This document shows positions 37,319 through 46,222 of a stretch of 64,000 bases of DNA, piece by piece (within the stretch, counting starts at the first letter, position 1; each line of letters opens with the position of its first letter). This DNA is from Oscillospiraceae bacterium (GTDB lineage Bacteria; Bacillota; Clostridia; Oscillospirales; Acutalibacteraceae): contig JAKVOA010000002.1 of the NCBI GenBank assembly GCA_022483045.1, positions 186,001-250,000 of the forward strand, in the 5' to 3' direction. The notes below the pieces were generated by a model that made no database searches, was not told where the DNA came from, and was given only the letters and a program-made list of their open reading frames with translations. Both the position numbers and the translations under genes were made by a program.

Positions 37319-38038
37319 ATGCAGTACCCGAAAGCAGTTCTATTTGATTATGGCATGACTTTGTGTACCGAACCCGCTCCGCGTATCGAAAAAGGCTACG
37401 CCGCCCTGCTGCAGCACGCCGTGGCAAATCCGCGCGGCATTACTGCCCCGCAGCTGATGGCCTTTGCCCAAAAAGCGAAAGCTGACCTTGGCTGGAACCT
37501 GCCGGAAGACACCCAGCCGCTGGAAACCTGGTATCTTTCGCTGCAGCGCTACTACCTAGAGTCCCTGGACATCACGCTGGACCTTTCCCCCCTGCAGGCA
37601 GAGGAACTTTATTGGGACATCTGCTCCCCGGCAACACCCGCACCCTACATTCAGCAGGTACTGAAAGCGCTGCAGCTGCGCGACATTCCCCTTGGCGTAG
37701 TCAGCAACCTGTGCTTTACCGGCGCAACCCTGGAGCGCCGCCTGCACGCCTGCTTCCCCAGCGACCCATTCCGCTTTATCCTGGCAAGCAGCGAGTATGC
37801 TTTCCGCAAACCGCAGCGCCGCTTTTTTGAGCTGGCCCTGCACAAAATGGGCACCACAGCCGACGAAACCTGGTTCTGCGGCGACAATCCCATCTGCGAT
37901 ATCGATGGATCCGCCGGCGCAGGCATGCGCTCTTTCTGGTACCGCTGCGGCGATGATTTCGACATCTGCCCAAGACAACCCAAAAATCCCTGCACCCACC
38001 TTTCCGACTGGCGGCAGTTTGCCGCGCTTTTTGCGTAA
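37319..38038 (+). CDS. HAD-superfamily hydrolase
   Basis: 239 residues with a haloacid dehalogenase layout: VLFDYGMTLC (nucleophile Asp 10), a helical cap of about 75 residues, VVSNLCFTG (motif II), a KPQRRFFELAL Lys, and WFCGDNPICDIDGSAGAGMRSFWY (motif III/IV). The usual second Asp of DxDxT is Gly 12, so general acid/base catalysis may be altered; such DYG variants exist in other HADs. A phosphatase role is probable but the substrate is unknown. GGAGG precedes the ATG. Confidence 0.87.
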   Translation: MQYPKAVLFDYGMTLCTEPAPRIEKGYAALLQHAVANPRGITAPQLMAFAQKAKADLGWNLPEDTQPLETWYLSLQRYYLESLDITLDLSPLQAEELYWDICSPATPAPYIQQVLKALQLRDIPLGVVSNLCFTGATLERRLHACFPSDPFRFILASSEYAFRKPQRRFFELALHKMGTTADETWFCGDNPICDIDGSAGAGMRSFWYRCGDDFDICPRQPKNPCTHLSDWRQFAALFA

Positions 38039-38076
38039 AACCGACCACGACACCCGAAACCGAAAAGGAGCCTACG

Positions 38077-38814
38077 ATGGAAGATTCGAAAATTTGTCCT
38101 GCCTGCAGCGCAAAAAATCCTGCGGCTGCCAACTTCTGTGAGCAGTGCGGCACCGCCTTTTCACCCGCCGGACAACCGGCCGGCGCACCGCAATCTGCCG
38201 GACAGCCGGCCGGCGCACCGCAATCTGCCGGACAGCCGACTGACGCACCGCAATCTGCCGGACAGCCGACCGGCGCACCGCAAACTGCCGGACAGCCGAC
38301 TGACGCACCGCAATCTGCCGGACAGCCGGCCGGCGCACCGCAATCTGCCGGACAGCCGACTGACGCACCGCAAACTGCCGGACAGCCGGCCGGCGCACCG
38401 CAGCAGCCTTATTATCAGCAGCCCTGCCAACAGCCGGGCTACACCTATGGCCGGCAGCCACGTTCCTATTTCTACGGCCGGCAGCCACGCCGCCGGGTTT
38501 CTCAGTATCCTTTAGGGCAGGTTGGGCGTCCTTTCGGCCTGTTTGACGGTACCTTTACCCCCGGCAGCATCACCCCTGTCCGCAACCGCATTGCCGCGGC
38601 AGTCCTGTGCCTGCTGGTCGGTCCCTTTGGCATTCACAAATTTTACACCGGCCAGTGGGGCAGCGGCGCCGTATCTCTGTTTTTGCTGCTTACCCTCGCC
38701 TGGACCGGCTGGATCTGGGGCATTCTGTACGCCGTTTCTTTAGCGGAAGCGATCTTGCTCTTTACCATGTCGGACCGGGACTTTGAAAACAAGTATCACG
38801 TGCGGGCACAGTAA
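38077..38814 (+). CDS. Zinc-ribbon / TM2-domain protein with repeat linker
   Basis: 245 residues in three parts. Residues 1-30 hold a zinc ribbon (Cys 7, 10, 21, 24: ICPAC...FCEQCG). Residues about 31-110 are eight copies of a ten-residue AGQPxxAPQx unit. The end is a TM2 domain (AAVLCLLVGPFGIHKFYTGQWGSGAVSLFLLLTLAWTGWIWGILYAVSLAEAILLF) with two helices. TM2 proteins are of unknown function; the zinc ribbon marks a cytoplasmic N-terminus. A Tyr/Gln/Arg-rich stretch (111-160) follows the repeats. AAGGAG precedes the ATG. Confidence 0.88.
   Translation: MEDSKICPACSAKNPAAANFCEQCGTAFSPAGQPAGAPQSAGQPAGAPQSAGQPTDAPQSAGQPTGAPQTAGQPTDAPQSAGQPAGAPQSAGQPTDAPQTAGQPAGAPQQPYYQQPCQQPGYTYGRQPRSYFYGRQPRRRVSQYPLGQVGRPFGLFDGTFTPGSITPVRNRIAAAVLCLLVGPFGIHKFYTGQWGSGAVSLFLLLTLAWTGWIWGILYAVSLAEAILLFTMSDRDFENKYHVRAQ
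38167..38406 (+). repeat. In-frame tandem repeat, 8 x 30 bp
   Basis: Eight 30-base units encoding AGQP(A/T)(G/D)APQ(S/T). Variation is confined to three codons and is shuffled between units, which suggests recombination between units. The array is contiguous, without spacers. Like the array at 27974 it has exactly eight units and lies in a linker of a membrane protein. Confidence 0.95.
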
Positions 38815-38824
38815 GCCCGCCTGC

Positions 38825-38861
38825 AGAAGGCGTCTGCCCGAATCGGTGCAGGCGCTTCTTT
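38825..38861 (+). terminator. Weak terminator after the TM2 gene
   Basis: AGAAGGCGTCTGC and GCAGGCGCTTCT form an imperfect stem over about 11 bases, followed by TTTT. Confidence 0.5.
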
Positions 38862-38887
38862 TCCCCGCAGAGCGCGCCCCGTGTGCC

Positions 38888-38916
38888 TTGCGTTTCTTTC
38901 TGAATAATGGTATACT
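38888..38916 (+). promoter_or_regulatory. Promoter of ychF
   Basis: TTGCGT (38888-38893), 17 bases, TATACT (38911-38916), with a leader of about 80 bases. Confidence 0.6.
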
Positions 38917-39004
38917 TTGAATGCTTTTATGAAGCAGAAATAAGAATTTTCGGCGGGTCTGCTGCAGCTGCCAGCGCCTGCCCCCAAAAGAAGGACATGG
39001 CTGT

Positions 39005-40099
39005 ATGAAACTAGGCATTGTGGGGCTGCCGAATGTCGGCAAAAGCACCCTTTTCAACGCAATCACCAACGCGGGCGCACAAAGCGCCAACTATCCTTTT
39101 TGTACCATCGAGCCAAATGTCGGCATCGTTGCGGTGCCCGACAAGCGCCTGGACAAATTGGCCGAAATGTACCACCCGAAAAAATACACCCCGGCGTCAG
39201 TTGAGTTTGTCGACATTGCCGGCCTGGTCAAGGGCGCCAGCAAAGGCGAGGGCCTTGGCAACAAATTCCTTGCAAATATCCGCGAAGTAGACGCCATTAT
39301 CCACGTTGTGCGCTGCTTTGAAAACGACGACATTGTGCATGTGGACGGCAGCATCGACCCTGCCCGCGATATTGAAACTATCCAGGTGGAGCTGATTCTT
39401 TCCGACCTTGAGGTCTTGGAGCGCCGCATCGACAAAACCAAAAAACAGCTGAAAGCCGACAAAAAGTATCAGGTCGAACTGGACTTTTTTGAGCGCGTGA
39501 AAAATGTGCTCGACAACGGCCAGCCCGCGCGCAGCGTTTCCTGCACAGAGGACGAGGCCGCGCTGCTCTCTACTGTCAATCTTCTGACCAACAAGCCGGT
39601 CCTTTACGCCGCCAACATGAGCGAAGACGACTTTAAAAACGGCATTGAAGCCAACAAATACTACCAGACCGTAAAGGAGATTGCCACCAAAGAGCACGCC
39701 GGCGTGCTGCCTATCTGCGCCGAAACCGAAGCCGAAATTTCCGGCATGGAGCCGGACGAAAAGGAGCTCTTCCTTTCCGACATGGGGCTGGCAGAAAGCG
39801 GCCTCGACCGCTTTATTCGTGCATCGTACTCCCTTTTGGGGCTCATCAGCTTTCTCACTGCCGGCGAGCCAGAGGTGCGCGCGTGGACCATTAAAAAAGG
39901 CACCAAGGCGCCGCAGGCCGCCGGTAAGATTCACTCTGACTTTGAGCGCGGCTTTATCCGCGCCGAGGTCGTGCCCTACACCGAGTTGGTCGCCTGCGGC
40001 GGCATGGCCGCCGCCCGCGAAAAAGGCTTAGTGCGCAGCGAAGGCAAAGACTACGTTATGCAGGACGGCGATGTTGTGCTGTTCCGCTTTAATGTTTAA
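39005..40099 (+). CDS. ychF: Redox-regulated ribosome-binding ATPase YchF (Obg family)
   Basis: Universally conserved Obg-family nucleotidase that prefers ATP and binds ribosomes. The 364-residue length is standard. It starts MKLGIVGLPNVGKSTLFNAITNA (P-loop), then FCTIEPNVGIVAVPD, FVDIAGLVKGASKGEGLGNKFL (switch II), an inserted coiled coil, and the C-terminal TGS domain (SFLTAGEPEVRAWTIKKGTKAPQAAGKIHSDFERGFIRAEV). G4 is reduced to NMSED-type, as is typical for YchF. It has its own promoter. Confidence 0.98.
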   Translation: MKLGIVGLPNVGKSTLFNAITNAGAQSANYPFCTIEPNVGIVAVPDKRLDKLAEMYHPKKYTPASVEFVDIAGLVKGASKGEGLGNKFLANIREVDAIIHVVRCFENDDIVHVDGSIDPARDIETIQVELILSDLEVLERRIDKTKKQLKADKKYQVELDFFERVKNVLDNGQPARSVSCTEDEAALLSTVNLLTNKPVLYAANMSEDDFKNGIEANKYYQTVKEIATKEHAGVLPICAETEAEISGMEPDEKELFLSDMGLAESGLDRFIRASYSLLGLISFLTAGEPEVRAWTIKKGTKAPQAAGKIHSDFERGFIRAEVVPYTELVACGGMAAAREKGLVRSEGKDYVMQDGDVVLFRFNV

Positions 40100-40140
40100 A
40101 TCTTTCCTGCTCTGCACAGGCTAGTATGATCTGCCATTTA

Positions 40141-40156
40141 TGCGGAAATTTCCGCA
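40141..40156. promoter_or_regulatory. Perfect 16-bp palindrome upstream of rubrerythrin
   Basis: TGCGGAAATTTCCGCA is fully self-complementary and is followed six bases later by TATAAA (40163-40168), a probable -10. It therefore covers the -35/spacer region of the rubrerythrin promoter and is a good repressor-site candidate. It does not match the classic PerR box. Confidence 0.6.
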
Positions 40157-40194
40157 ATCTATTATAAATGGGATCTTTAAAGGAGGAGATCGTC

Positions 40195-40737
40195 ATGGAA
40201 TTCAAAGGAAGCAAAACAGAAGCAAATCTTGCCGCCGCATTTGCCGGCGAAAGTCAGGCCCGTAACAAATACACCTACTACGCCAGCAAGGCGAAAAAAG
40301 AAGGATACGAGCAGATTGCCGCTATCTTTGAAGAGACCGCAAACAACGAAAAAGAACATGCAAAGCTTTGGTTTAAGCTGCTGCACAACGACGACATTCC
40401 CTCTACCGAGGCAAACCTGGCGGACGCTGCCGCAGGCGAAAACTACGAGTGGACCGAAATGTACAAAGAATTTGCAGACACAGCCGACGCCGAGGGCTTT
40501 AAAGCCATTGCCGCAACCATGCGCCGCATTGCCAGCATCGAAAAGACGCATGAAGAGCGCTATCGCAAGCTGCTCGCCAACCTGAAAGAGGACATCGTCT
40601 TTAAGACGGACGACGAAAACACCGTATGGGTCTGCCGCAACTGCGGTTACATCTATGTCGGCAAAGAAGCACCAAAGGTATGCCCTGCATGTAAACACCC
40701 GCAGGCTTACTTTGAGCGCCGCGCAGTCAACTACTGA
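40195..40737 (+). CDS. rbr: Rubrerythrin
   Basis: Non-haem di-iron peroxidase that protects anaerobes against hydrogen peroxide. The N-terminal four-helix ferritin-like domain (about residues 1-135) has the iron-ligand Glu residues in [24 protein letters not shown] and [12 protein letters not shown]. The C-terminal rubredoxin-like domain has [30 protein letters not shown] with its four Cys. 180 residues. AAGGAGGAGA precedes the ATG at 40195. A palindrome overlaps the promoter, and a terminator follows. Confidence 0.95.
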   Translation: MEFKGSKTEANLAAAFAGESQARNKYTYYASKAKKEGYEQIAAIFEETANNEKEHAKLWFKLLHNDDIPSTEANLADAAAGENYEWTEMYKEFADTADAEGFKAIAATMRRIASIEKTHEERYRKLLANLKEDIVFKTDDENTVWVCRNCGYIYVGKEAPKVCPACKHPQAYFERRAVNY

Positions 40738-40771
40738 TTTGGCTTTTCCGTTTTCACCGGAAAGGAAACAC

Positions 40772-40813
40772 AAAAGCTCTTTGGCTTTTCAAAAAGCCGG
40801 GGAGCTTTTTCCC
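40772..40813 (+). terminator. Terminator after rubrerythrin
   Basis: AAAAGCTC (40772-40779) pairs with GAGCTTTT (40802-40809), with an inner GGCTTTT/AAAAGCC stem, followed by T residues. Confidence 0.85.
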
Positions 40814-40891
40814 ATTCTGTACAAAATTTTGTTTTCATGCGGCAAATCAAAGAAAACCAGCCCTTTTGGCAAAAGGATTTTAAGATTTACC

Positions 40892-40920
40892 TTGAAAAAC
40901 AAAGAAAAACTCTTTATAAT
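40892..40920 (+). promoter_or_regulatory. Promoter of the urease operon
   Basis: TTGAAA (40892-40897), 17 bases, and a perfect TATAAT (40915-40920). The start of ureA is 133 bases further, so there is a leader of about 125 bases. Confidence 0.8.
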
Positions 40921-40932
40921 GGCAATACGGGC

Positions 40933-40969
40933 AAAGACGCTTGGAGAAAATTCCATGCGTCTTTTTTTT
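40933..40969 (+). terminator. Intrinsic terminator inside the urease leader (attenuator)
   Basis: AAAGACGC (40933-40940) pairs with GCGTCTTT (40957-40964); TGGA/TCCA extends the stem across one mismatch, and eight T at 40962-40969 form the tail. It starts only about six bases after the expected transcription start and stands between the promoter and ureA. Transcription of urease must therefore read through it or be relieved by a factor. The leader after it (40970-41053) shows no further strong fold. Confidence 0.8.
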
Positions 40970-41053
40970 ATGAAAATTTTGGTGCACATGGCTGATTCTG
41001 CTCTGCCGCACAGCCGGCTGCCTGTGCCAAAACCTATGGAGGGTGACGAATCC

Positions 41054-41356
41054 ATGCATCTTACGCCGAAAGAAACCGATAAACTAATGCTCCACTTTGC
41101 CGGTAACCTGGCAAAAGAACGAATGGGCCGGGGCCTAAAATTAAACTACCCCGAGTCCATTGCACTCATCAGCTCTGAGCTGATGGAGCGCGCAAGAGAC
41201 GGGGAAAGCGTTGCGCAAATCATGCAGGACGGCCTGCATATCCTCACCCGCGCCGATGTGATGGAGGGCGTGCCGGAAATGATCCGCGAGGTGCAGATTG
41301 AAGCAACTTTTCCCGACGGCACCAAACTTGTGACGGTGCACAACCCAATTCGTTAG
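41054..41356 (+). CDS. ureA: Urease subunit gamma
   Basis: Smallest structural urease subunit, 100 residues. [40 protein letters not shown] is the family N-terminus, and [17 protein letters not shown] the C-terminus. The ATG at 41054 follows GGAGGGTGA; a longer in-frame start reads through the leader terminator and is rejected. First gene of ureABCEFGD, all on one strand with small gaps or overlaps. Confidence 0.97.
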   Translation: MHLTPKETDKLMLHFAGNLAKERMGRGLKLNYPESIALISSELMERARDGESVAQIMQDGLHILTRADVMEGVPEMIREVQIEATFPDGTKLVTVHNPIR

Positions 41357-41369
41357 GAGGGCAAAACAG

Positions 41370-41744
41370 ATGATACCAGGAGAAATGATAACCTGCAGCG
41401 GCAGCATTACGCTGAATGCCGGGCGCCCAACCGCGCAGCTGACCGTGGTCAACACCGGCGACCGGCCCGTGCAGGTGGGCTCCCATTTCCACTTTTTTGA
41501 GGTCAATCGCGCGCTGCGCTTCGACCGAAAGGCAGCGTACGGTATGCGGCTGGACATTCCGTCCGGCACAGCAGTGCGGTTTGAGCCGGGCGAAGAAAAG
41601 ACCGTCAGCCTGACTGCCATTGGCGGCAGCAGGCGGGTGTATGGACTCAACAGCCTGACCTGCGGCGCTCTTGACGACAACGACGTGCGCAAAGCTGCAC
41701 AGGAGCGCGCAGCCAAATTCGGTTTTCAGGGGGCCACAAAATGA
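41370..41744 (+). CDS. ureB: Urease subunit beta
   Basis: Structural subunit (124 residues): [52 protein letters not shown] is the conserved core, with [18 protein letters not shown]. The stop overlaps the ureC start by four bases. Slightly longer C-terminus than the Klebsiella protein. Confidence 0.97.
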   Translation: MIPGEMITCSGSITLNAGRPTAQLTVVNTGDRPVQVGSHFHFFEVNRALRFDRKAAYGMRLDIPSGTAVRFEPGEEKTVSLTAIGGSRRVYGLNSLTCGALDDNDVRKAAQERAAKFGFQGATK

Positions 41745-43447
41745 GCTGTGAAATTACACGAAAAGCATACGCGGATATGTACGGCCCGACTGTTGGCGAC
41801 AAGGTGCGCCTTGCCGACACCAACCTTTTTGCCAAAGTGGAAAAAGACGCGGCCGTTTACGGCGATGAAGCAAAATTTGGCGGCGGCAAGTCCCTGCGTG
41901 ACGGCATGGGGCAGTCCTGCCCGGCACTTTCTGTACCGGACCTAGTTATTACCAATGCACTGATTATCGACTACACCGGCATTTACAAAGCCGATATCGG
42001 AATAAAAGATGGCTGCATCTGCGGCATTGGCAAGGCCGGCAACCCGGACGTGATGGACGGGGTCTCCCCTTCCCTGGTGGTGGGCGCCCAAACCGAGGCC
42101 CTCGCCGGCGAAGGCCTGATTGTCACGGCCGGCGGAATCGACACACACATTCATTTTATCAGCCCGCAGCAGATCGAAACCGCACTGGACAGCGGCATCA
42201 CCACCATGATCGGCGGCGGCACCGGCCCTGCAGACGGCACCAACGCAACCACGTGCACCCCCGGCAAGTGGAACCTGTGGAGAATGCTGGAGGCAGCAGA
42301 GGCTTTCCCGATGAATTTGGGCTTTCTGGGAAAAGGAAATTCTGCCAATCCCAAAACACTTGCCGCTCAGGTCGAGGCAGGTGCACTGGGCTTAAAGCTG
42401 CATGAAGACTGGGGCTGCACGCCGGCGGCCATTGATGCCAGCCTGCAGGTGGCAGATAAATACGATGTACAGGTTGCCATTCATACCGACACCCTAAATG
42501 AAGCCGGCTTTGTCGAAGACACAGTCAACGCAATCGGCGGCAGGACCATTCACACGTACCACACCGAGGGCGCGGGCGGCGGGCATGCGCCGGACATTAT
42601 TCGTATGGCGTCTTTTCCCAACGTTCTGCCCTCTTCGACAAACCCCACGATGCCGTTTACCAAAAATACGCTGGACGAGCACATGGACATGCTGATGGTC
42701 TGCCACCACCTAGACCGCAGTGTACCCGCGGATATCGCCTTTGCCGATTCCCGTATTCGGCCTGAAACGATTGCCGCCGAGGACGTTTTGCACGACATGG
42801 GCATTTTCAGCATGATGAGTTCCGACTCACAGGCCATGGGCCGGGTCGGGGAAGTCATTCTGCGCACGTGGCAGACAGCGGACAAAATGAAAAAGCAGTT
42901 TGGTGCGCTGGAGGGCGACACAGACTGCGACAACAACCGCATCAAGCGCTATATCGCGAAGTACACCATCAACCCGGCCATTACCCACGGCATTTCAGAC
43001 TCTGTCGGCTCTGTCGAAGTGGGCAAATTTGCCGACCTGGTCCTTTGGCGGCCCGAGCTTTTCGGCGTAAAACCAGAGATGATTATTAAAGGCGGCTTTA
43101 TTGCGCAAGCGCGCATGGGCGACGCCAACGCCTCTATTCCCACCCCTCAGCCGGTGCGCTACCGCCCGATGTTCGGCGCTTTCGGGCAGGCACGGGCAAA
43201 GACCTGCATCACCTTTTTGTCGCAGGCCGGCATCGACAACGGCGTGCCCGGCGAGCTTGGGCTTAGGCGGCTGATAAAGCCCGTACACAACTGCCGCAAA
43301 ATCGGCAAAAAAGACATGCGGCTCAACAACCGTACCGGCGACATTCGCGTAGACCCCGAAACCTACCAAGTCACTGTTGACGGCAAAGTCATCACCTGCG
43401 ACGCGGCAGAGAGCCTTTCTATGACACAGCGATATTTTCTGTTTTAA
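41741..43447 (+). CDS. ureC: Urease subunit alpha (catalytic)
   Basis: Binuclear nickel amidohydrolase that splits urea into ammonia and carbamate. 568 residues, standard length. Nickel ligands are His 136 and 138 (GIDTHIHF), the carbamylated Lys 219 (GLKLHEDWG) and later His residues in [11 protein letters not shown] and [15 protein letters not shown]. The active-site flap VCHHLDRSV retains Cys and His. All catalytic residues appear present, so the enzyme should be active once matured by UreE, F, G and D. Confidence 0.98.
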   Translation: MSCEITRKAYADMYGPTVGDKVRLADTNLFAKVEKDAAVYGDEAKFGGGKSLRDGMGQSCPALSVPDLVITNALIIDYTGIYKADIGIKDGCICGIGKAGNPDVMDGVSPSLVVGAQTEALAGEGLIVTAGGIDTHIHFISPQQIETALDSGITTMIGGGTGPADGTNATTCTPGKWNLWRMLEAAEAFPMNLGFLGKGNSANPKTLAAQVEAGALGLKLHEDWGCTPAAIDASLQVADKYDVQVAIHTDTLNEAGFVEDTVNAIGGRTIHTYHTEGAGGGHAPDIIRMASFPNVLPSSTNPTMPFTKNTLDEHMDMLMVCHHLDRSVPADIAFADSRIRPETIAAEDVLHDMGIFSMMSSDSQAMGRVGEVILRTWQTADKMKKQFGALEGDTDCDNNRIKRYIAKYTINPAITHGISDSVGSVEVGKFADLVLWRPELFGVKPEMIIKGGFIAQARMGDANASIPTPQPVRYRPMFGAFGQARAKTCITFLSQAGIDNGVPGELGLRRLIKPVHNCRKIGKKDMRLNNRTGDIRVDPETYQVTVDGKVITCDAAESLSMTQRYFLF

Positions 43448-43460
43448 TACGGAGGAAACT

Positions 43461-43916
43461 ATGATTTATGAACAAATACTGGGAAACCTGAAAGACCGGC
43501 CGGACTTGGCAAAGGAAACCATTGACTTTGTGCCGGTAGAGTGGTTTGACACACAAAAGACGATCTTCCGGCTGCGTTCCGTGTCTGGCAGAGATGTCTG
43601 CATCCGCCAGGAAAACGGGCACCGCCTGCACGACGGCGATATTCTGTCGCGGGGGCCGCAGGGCATTCTCGCGGTAAAAGTCCGGCCGAGTGAGGTGCTG
43701 AAGCTGAAACTGGAAACGCCAGAGCAGGCCGCGCGCCTTGGCTGGGAGCTTGGCAACCGCCACCTGCCTGTTGTCATTGACGCAGGCGGTGTGACAGTGC
43801 CCTATGACGAGCCGACTTTTTCTTATCTGCAGCAGCGCGGCTTTTCGCCAAAACGCTGCACAGATGTCTTTACCGGCTCTCTGGTGCACAGCCACCACCA
43901 CGAACATGGTGGATAA
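43461..43916 (+). CDS. ureE: Urease accessory protein UreE (nickel chaperone)
   Basis: Delivers nickel to the UreC apo-enzyme. 151 residues with an N-terminal substrate-like domain and a C-terminal metal-binding domain (LGNRHLPVVIDAGGVTVPYDE), which contains the conserved His. The tail HSHHHEHGG is His-rich but short. The last 11 bases overlap the start of ureF. Confidence 0.93.
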   Translation: MIYEQILGNLKDRPDLAKETIDFVPVEWFDTQKTIFRLRSVSGRDVCIRQENGHRLHDGDILSRGPQGILAVKVRPSEVLKLKLETPEQAARLGWELGNRHLPVVIDAGGVTVPYDEPTFSYLQQRGFSPKRCTDVFTGSLVHSHHHEHGG

Positions 43917-44583
43917 AACCTTTTTAAAGCTGCTGCAGGTCTGCGACTCGACCTTCCCTATCGGCGCTTTTACGCTTTCCAATGGGCTGGAAACTTATGT
44001 ACAGAAAGGCCTTGTCGCCAGCGGAAAAGACCTGCGGGACTACCTCAGGGCATGGCTCAGCGCGCAGCAGCGCTGCGACTTGGCCGCCGCGGCGCTTGCC
44101 TATGAGGCTGCAGCCAGCCCGCGCGAAATTTTGCTGCTTGACGAACGCACGGCAGCCTATAAGCTGCCCATGGAGGTACGCGAAGGCTCGCGGAAAATGT
44201 GCATTCGCTTTTTAAAGCTGATGAAAAAGATCGGCATTTCCGCTGCTGAAAGCTACCAGAAACAGATTGAAGCGGGCCGCGCTGTGGGCCAGTACCCGGT
44301 CGCTTTTGGGCTGTATGCCCGCATGCAGGGCATTGCAAAGGAAGATGCCATTTTAGTCTATGCCTACAACATGTGCTCGGCTATTGTGACAGGCTGTGTC
44401 AAGCTGATTCCCATGAGCCAGACCGACGGACAACGCGTGCTTTACGAAACGCTGCCCGCCATTGAGGTGGCCGCCAAAGCGGCCCTGCACGTCAAACCAG
44501 AAGCGCTTGGCCTGTCGCTTCCCGGGCTGGATATTCGCGCCATGCAGCACGAGCGGCTTTATACACGTCAATATCTCTCTTAA
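43906..44583 (+). CDS. ureF: Urease accessory protein UreF
   Basis: Part of the UreD-UreF-UreG activation complex that promotes GTPase-driven nickel insertion. 225 residues with the family start [34 protein letters not shown] and the C-terminal helix pair. The ATG at 43906 lies within the end of ureE, which points to coupling; a longer frame upstream is not supported. Confidence 0.94.
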   Translation: MVDKTFLKLLQVCDSTFPIGAFTLSNGLETYVQKGLVASGKDLRDYLRAWLSAQQRCDLAAAALAYEAAASPREILLLDERTAAYKLPMEVREGSRKMCIRFLKLMKKIGISAAESYQKQIEAGRAVGQYPVAFGLYARMQGIAKEDAILVYAYNMCSAIVTGCVKLIPMSQTDGQRVLYETLPAIEVAAKAALHVKPEALGLSLPGLDIRAMQHERLYTRQYLS

Positions 44584-44614
44584 ACATCTTTGTGAAAGTT
44601 GGTTTCGTAAAATA

Positions 44615-45223
44615 ATGGCATACGTAAAAATTGGCATCGGCGGCCCGGTGGGGTCCGGTAAAACGGCTTTGATTGAGCGGCTGACCCGAAAAATGATTCC
44701 GTATTACAGTATTTGTGTTGTTACAAATGATATCTACACCAAAGAAGACGCCGAATTTCTGACAAAGAACAGCGCCCTGCCGCCTGAGCGCATTGTCGGT
44801 GTCGAAACCGGCGGTTGCCCGCACACCGCTATCCGTGAAGACTGCTCTATGAATTTGGAAGCCGTGGAGGACATGGCCCGGCGCTTTCCCGATGTGCAGA
44901 TTCTTTTCATCGAGAGCGGCGGCGACAACCTCTCTGCGACTTTCAGCCCAGAACTTGCCGACGCGACGATTTATGTTATCGACGTGGCGCAGGGCGACAA
45001 AATTCCGCGGAAAGGCGGGCCAGGCGTCACACGCTCTGACCTGCTCGTCATCAACAAAACAGACCTTGCCCCCTATGTCGGCGCAGACCTTGCCGTAATG
45101 AAGCGGGATTCTTTGCGCATGCGTGGGGACCGCCCGTTTCTGTTTACGAATTTAATGAACAACAGCGGTGTCGATGAAATTATCCGCTGGATACAAAAAT
45201 GTGTTTTGCTGGAGGGTGCATAA
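44615..45223 (+). CDS. ureG: Urease accessory GTPase UreG
   Basis: SIMIBI-class GTPase (202 residues) that provides energy for nickel insertion. It has the P-loop [15 protein letters not shown], the metal-binding CPH motif in [36 protein letters not shown] and the [12 protein letters not shown]4 motif. The start at 44615 is 31 bases after ureF and has only a weak ribosome site, the only visible weak point in the operon. Confidence 0.97.
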   Translation: MAYVKIGIGGPVGSGKTALIERLTRKMIPYYSICVVTNDIYTKEDAEFLTKNSALPPERIVGVETGGCPHTAIREDCSMNLEAVEDMARRFPDVQILFIESGGDNLSATFSPELADATIYVIDVAQGDKIPRKGGPGVTRSDLLVINKTDLAPYVGADLAVMKRDSLRMRGDRPFLFTNLMNNSGVDEIIRWIQKCVLLEGA

Positions 45224-45226
45224 AGC

Positions 45227-45994
45227 GTGAAGGGCAGCCATGGAGTTCTGCGACTGGAAACGGCCCGGCGCGGAAAGCAGACCGTCCTCAAAGACTGTTA
45301 TTTTGAGGCGCCGTATAAAGTCACCAGTCCCTTTGCAGACCCGGACGGCAGCATTTCTGTCATTGTCATGTACGCCTCAGCCGGTATTTTGGAAAATGAC
45401 ACAGCCTTTGTCGAGCTGCACGCGGGCCGGGACAGCTGCGTGCGTGTGACAAACCAGTCCTACGGAAAAATTTTTAAAATGGAGCAGGGCGGGGCTGTAA
45501 AGGATATCCGCATCTCTGTGGACAAAGGCGCCCGCCTTGCTTTTCTGCCAAAGCCGGTGATTCCCTTTGCCGGCAGCCGCTTTCAGTGCAGCACACAAAT
45601 AGAGGTGGCGCGCGGGGGCAGCCTGGTTTACCGCGATATCTTGTCCTGCGGCCGTTTGGCCCGGGGCGAAGAATTTGCTTTTGAGAGCTACCGCACCCGG
45701 CTGTCAATTCGCTATAGCGGCCGGCTGGTTCTCAATGAAAACGTTGTTTTGGAACCAAAGCAGCAAAATCTCAGCAGTCTGGGCTACTACGAGGGCTTTA
45801 CGCATCAAGCAACCCTGTGCTTTGTCGGGGAAACCGTGCCAGAAGCGGAAAAAGCGGCCGCTTTGCTGCAAAGCGTGCCGGGTATCGCCTTTGGGGTCAC
45901 TTCCATGATGCTTGGGGGTCTGATGGTGCGCATGCTGGGCACTGGCGCAGAGCAGCTGCTGAATGCCTGCGATGCTGTGACGGCCCTTTTTTGA
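45227..45994 (+). CDS. ureD: Urease accessory protein UreD (UreH)
   Basis: Scaffold that docks UreF and UreG on the urease apo-enzyme. 255 residues, with LKDCYFEAPYKVTSPF, QSYGKIFKMEQGGAV and the REIGEE-like GRLARGEEFAFESYRTRLSI stretch. The start is a GTG at 45227 behind GGAGGG. Placing ureD last rather than first is common in Clostridia and some other phyla. No urea or nickel transporter follows. Confidence 0.92.
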   Translation: MKGSHGVLRLETARRGKQTVLKDCYFEAPYKVTSPFADPDGSISVIVMYASAGILENDTAFVELHAGRDSCVRVTNQSYGKIFKMEQGGAVKDIRISVDKGARLAFLPKPVIPFAGSRFQCSTQIEVARGGSLVYRDILSCGRLARGEEFAFESYRTRLSIRYSGRLVLNENVVLEPKQQNLSSLGYYEGFTHQATLCFVGETVPEAEKAAALLQSVPGIAFGVTSMMLGGLMVRMLGTGAEQLLNACDAVTALF

Positions 45995-46014
45995 AAGCAA
46001 CAGGCCGCCTTTTT

Positions 46015-46163
46015 ATACGCCGATTGTCAGTATGCACGGTTCACGGCGTCATCAAAGAACAGGTTTGTTTTTCTGCACCGCTGTGTCTGTGCGGGCGGCA
46101 GAAGACATCTGCATTCTGTATATTTTCTATCTATTTTACAATTTGTATATATTGAAAGCTTTC
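46015..46163. repeat. Direct repeat after urease, copy 1 (149 bp)
   Basis: Nearly identical to 46223-46371 (period 208). It starts ATACGCCGATTGTCAG and ends about GTATATATTGAAAG; the few differences include GACATCTGCATT against GGCATCTGCACT. No inverted ends or target-site duplications typical of an insertion sequence were found. The 45995-46388 gap contains both copies and a terminator between them. Confidence 0.95.
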
Positions 46164-46185
46164 TGCCCCTCTCACGCCCGCCAAA

Positions 46186-46219
46186 AAACCCGCCCTTTTC
46201 CTTTCAAAAGGGCGGGTTT
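46186..46219. terminator. Terminator between the two direct-repeat copies
   Basis: AAACCCGCCCTTTT (46186-46199) is perfectly complementary to AAAAGGGCGGGTTT (46206-46219). The minus-strand U-run (six A at 46183-46188) makes it best for the VanZ-like gene; it can also stop urease transcripts. Confidence 0.9.
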
Positions 46220-46222
46220 GTG

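Noticed and set aside
38167-38406. CRISPR or VNTR outside coding sequence
   Set aside because: It is an in-frame repeat within the zinc-ribbon/TM2 gene. Frames open on the other strand are by-products of the repeat.
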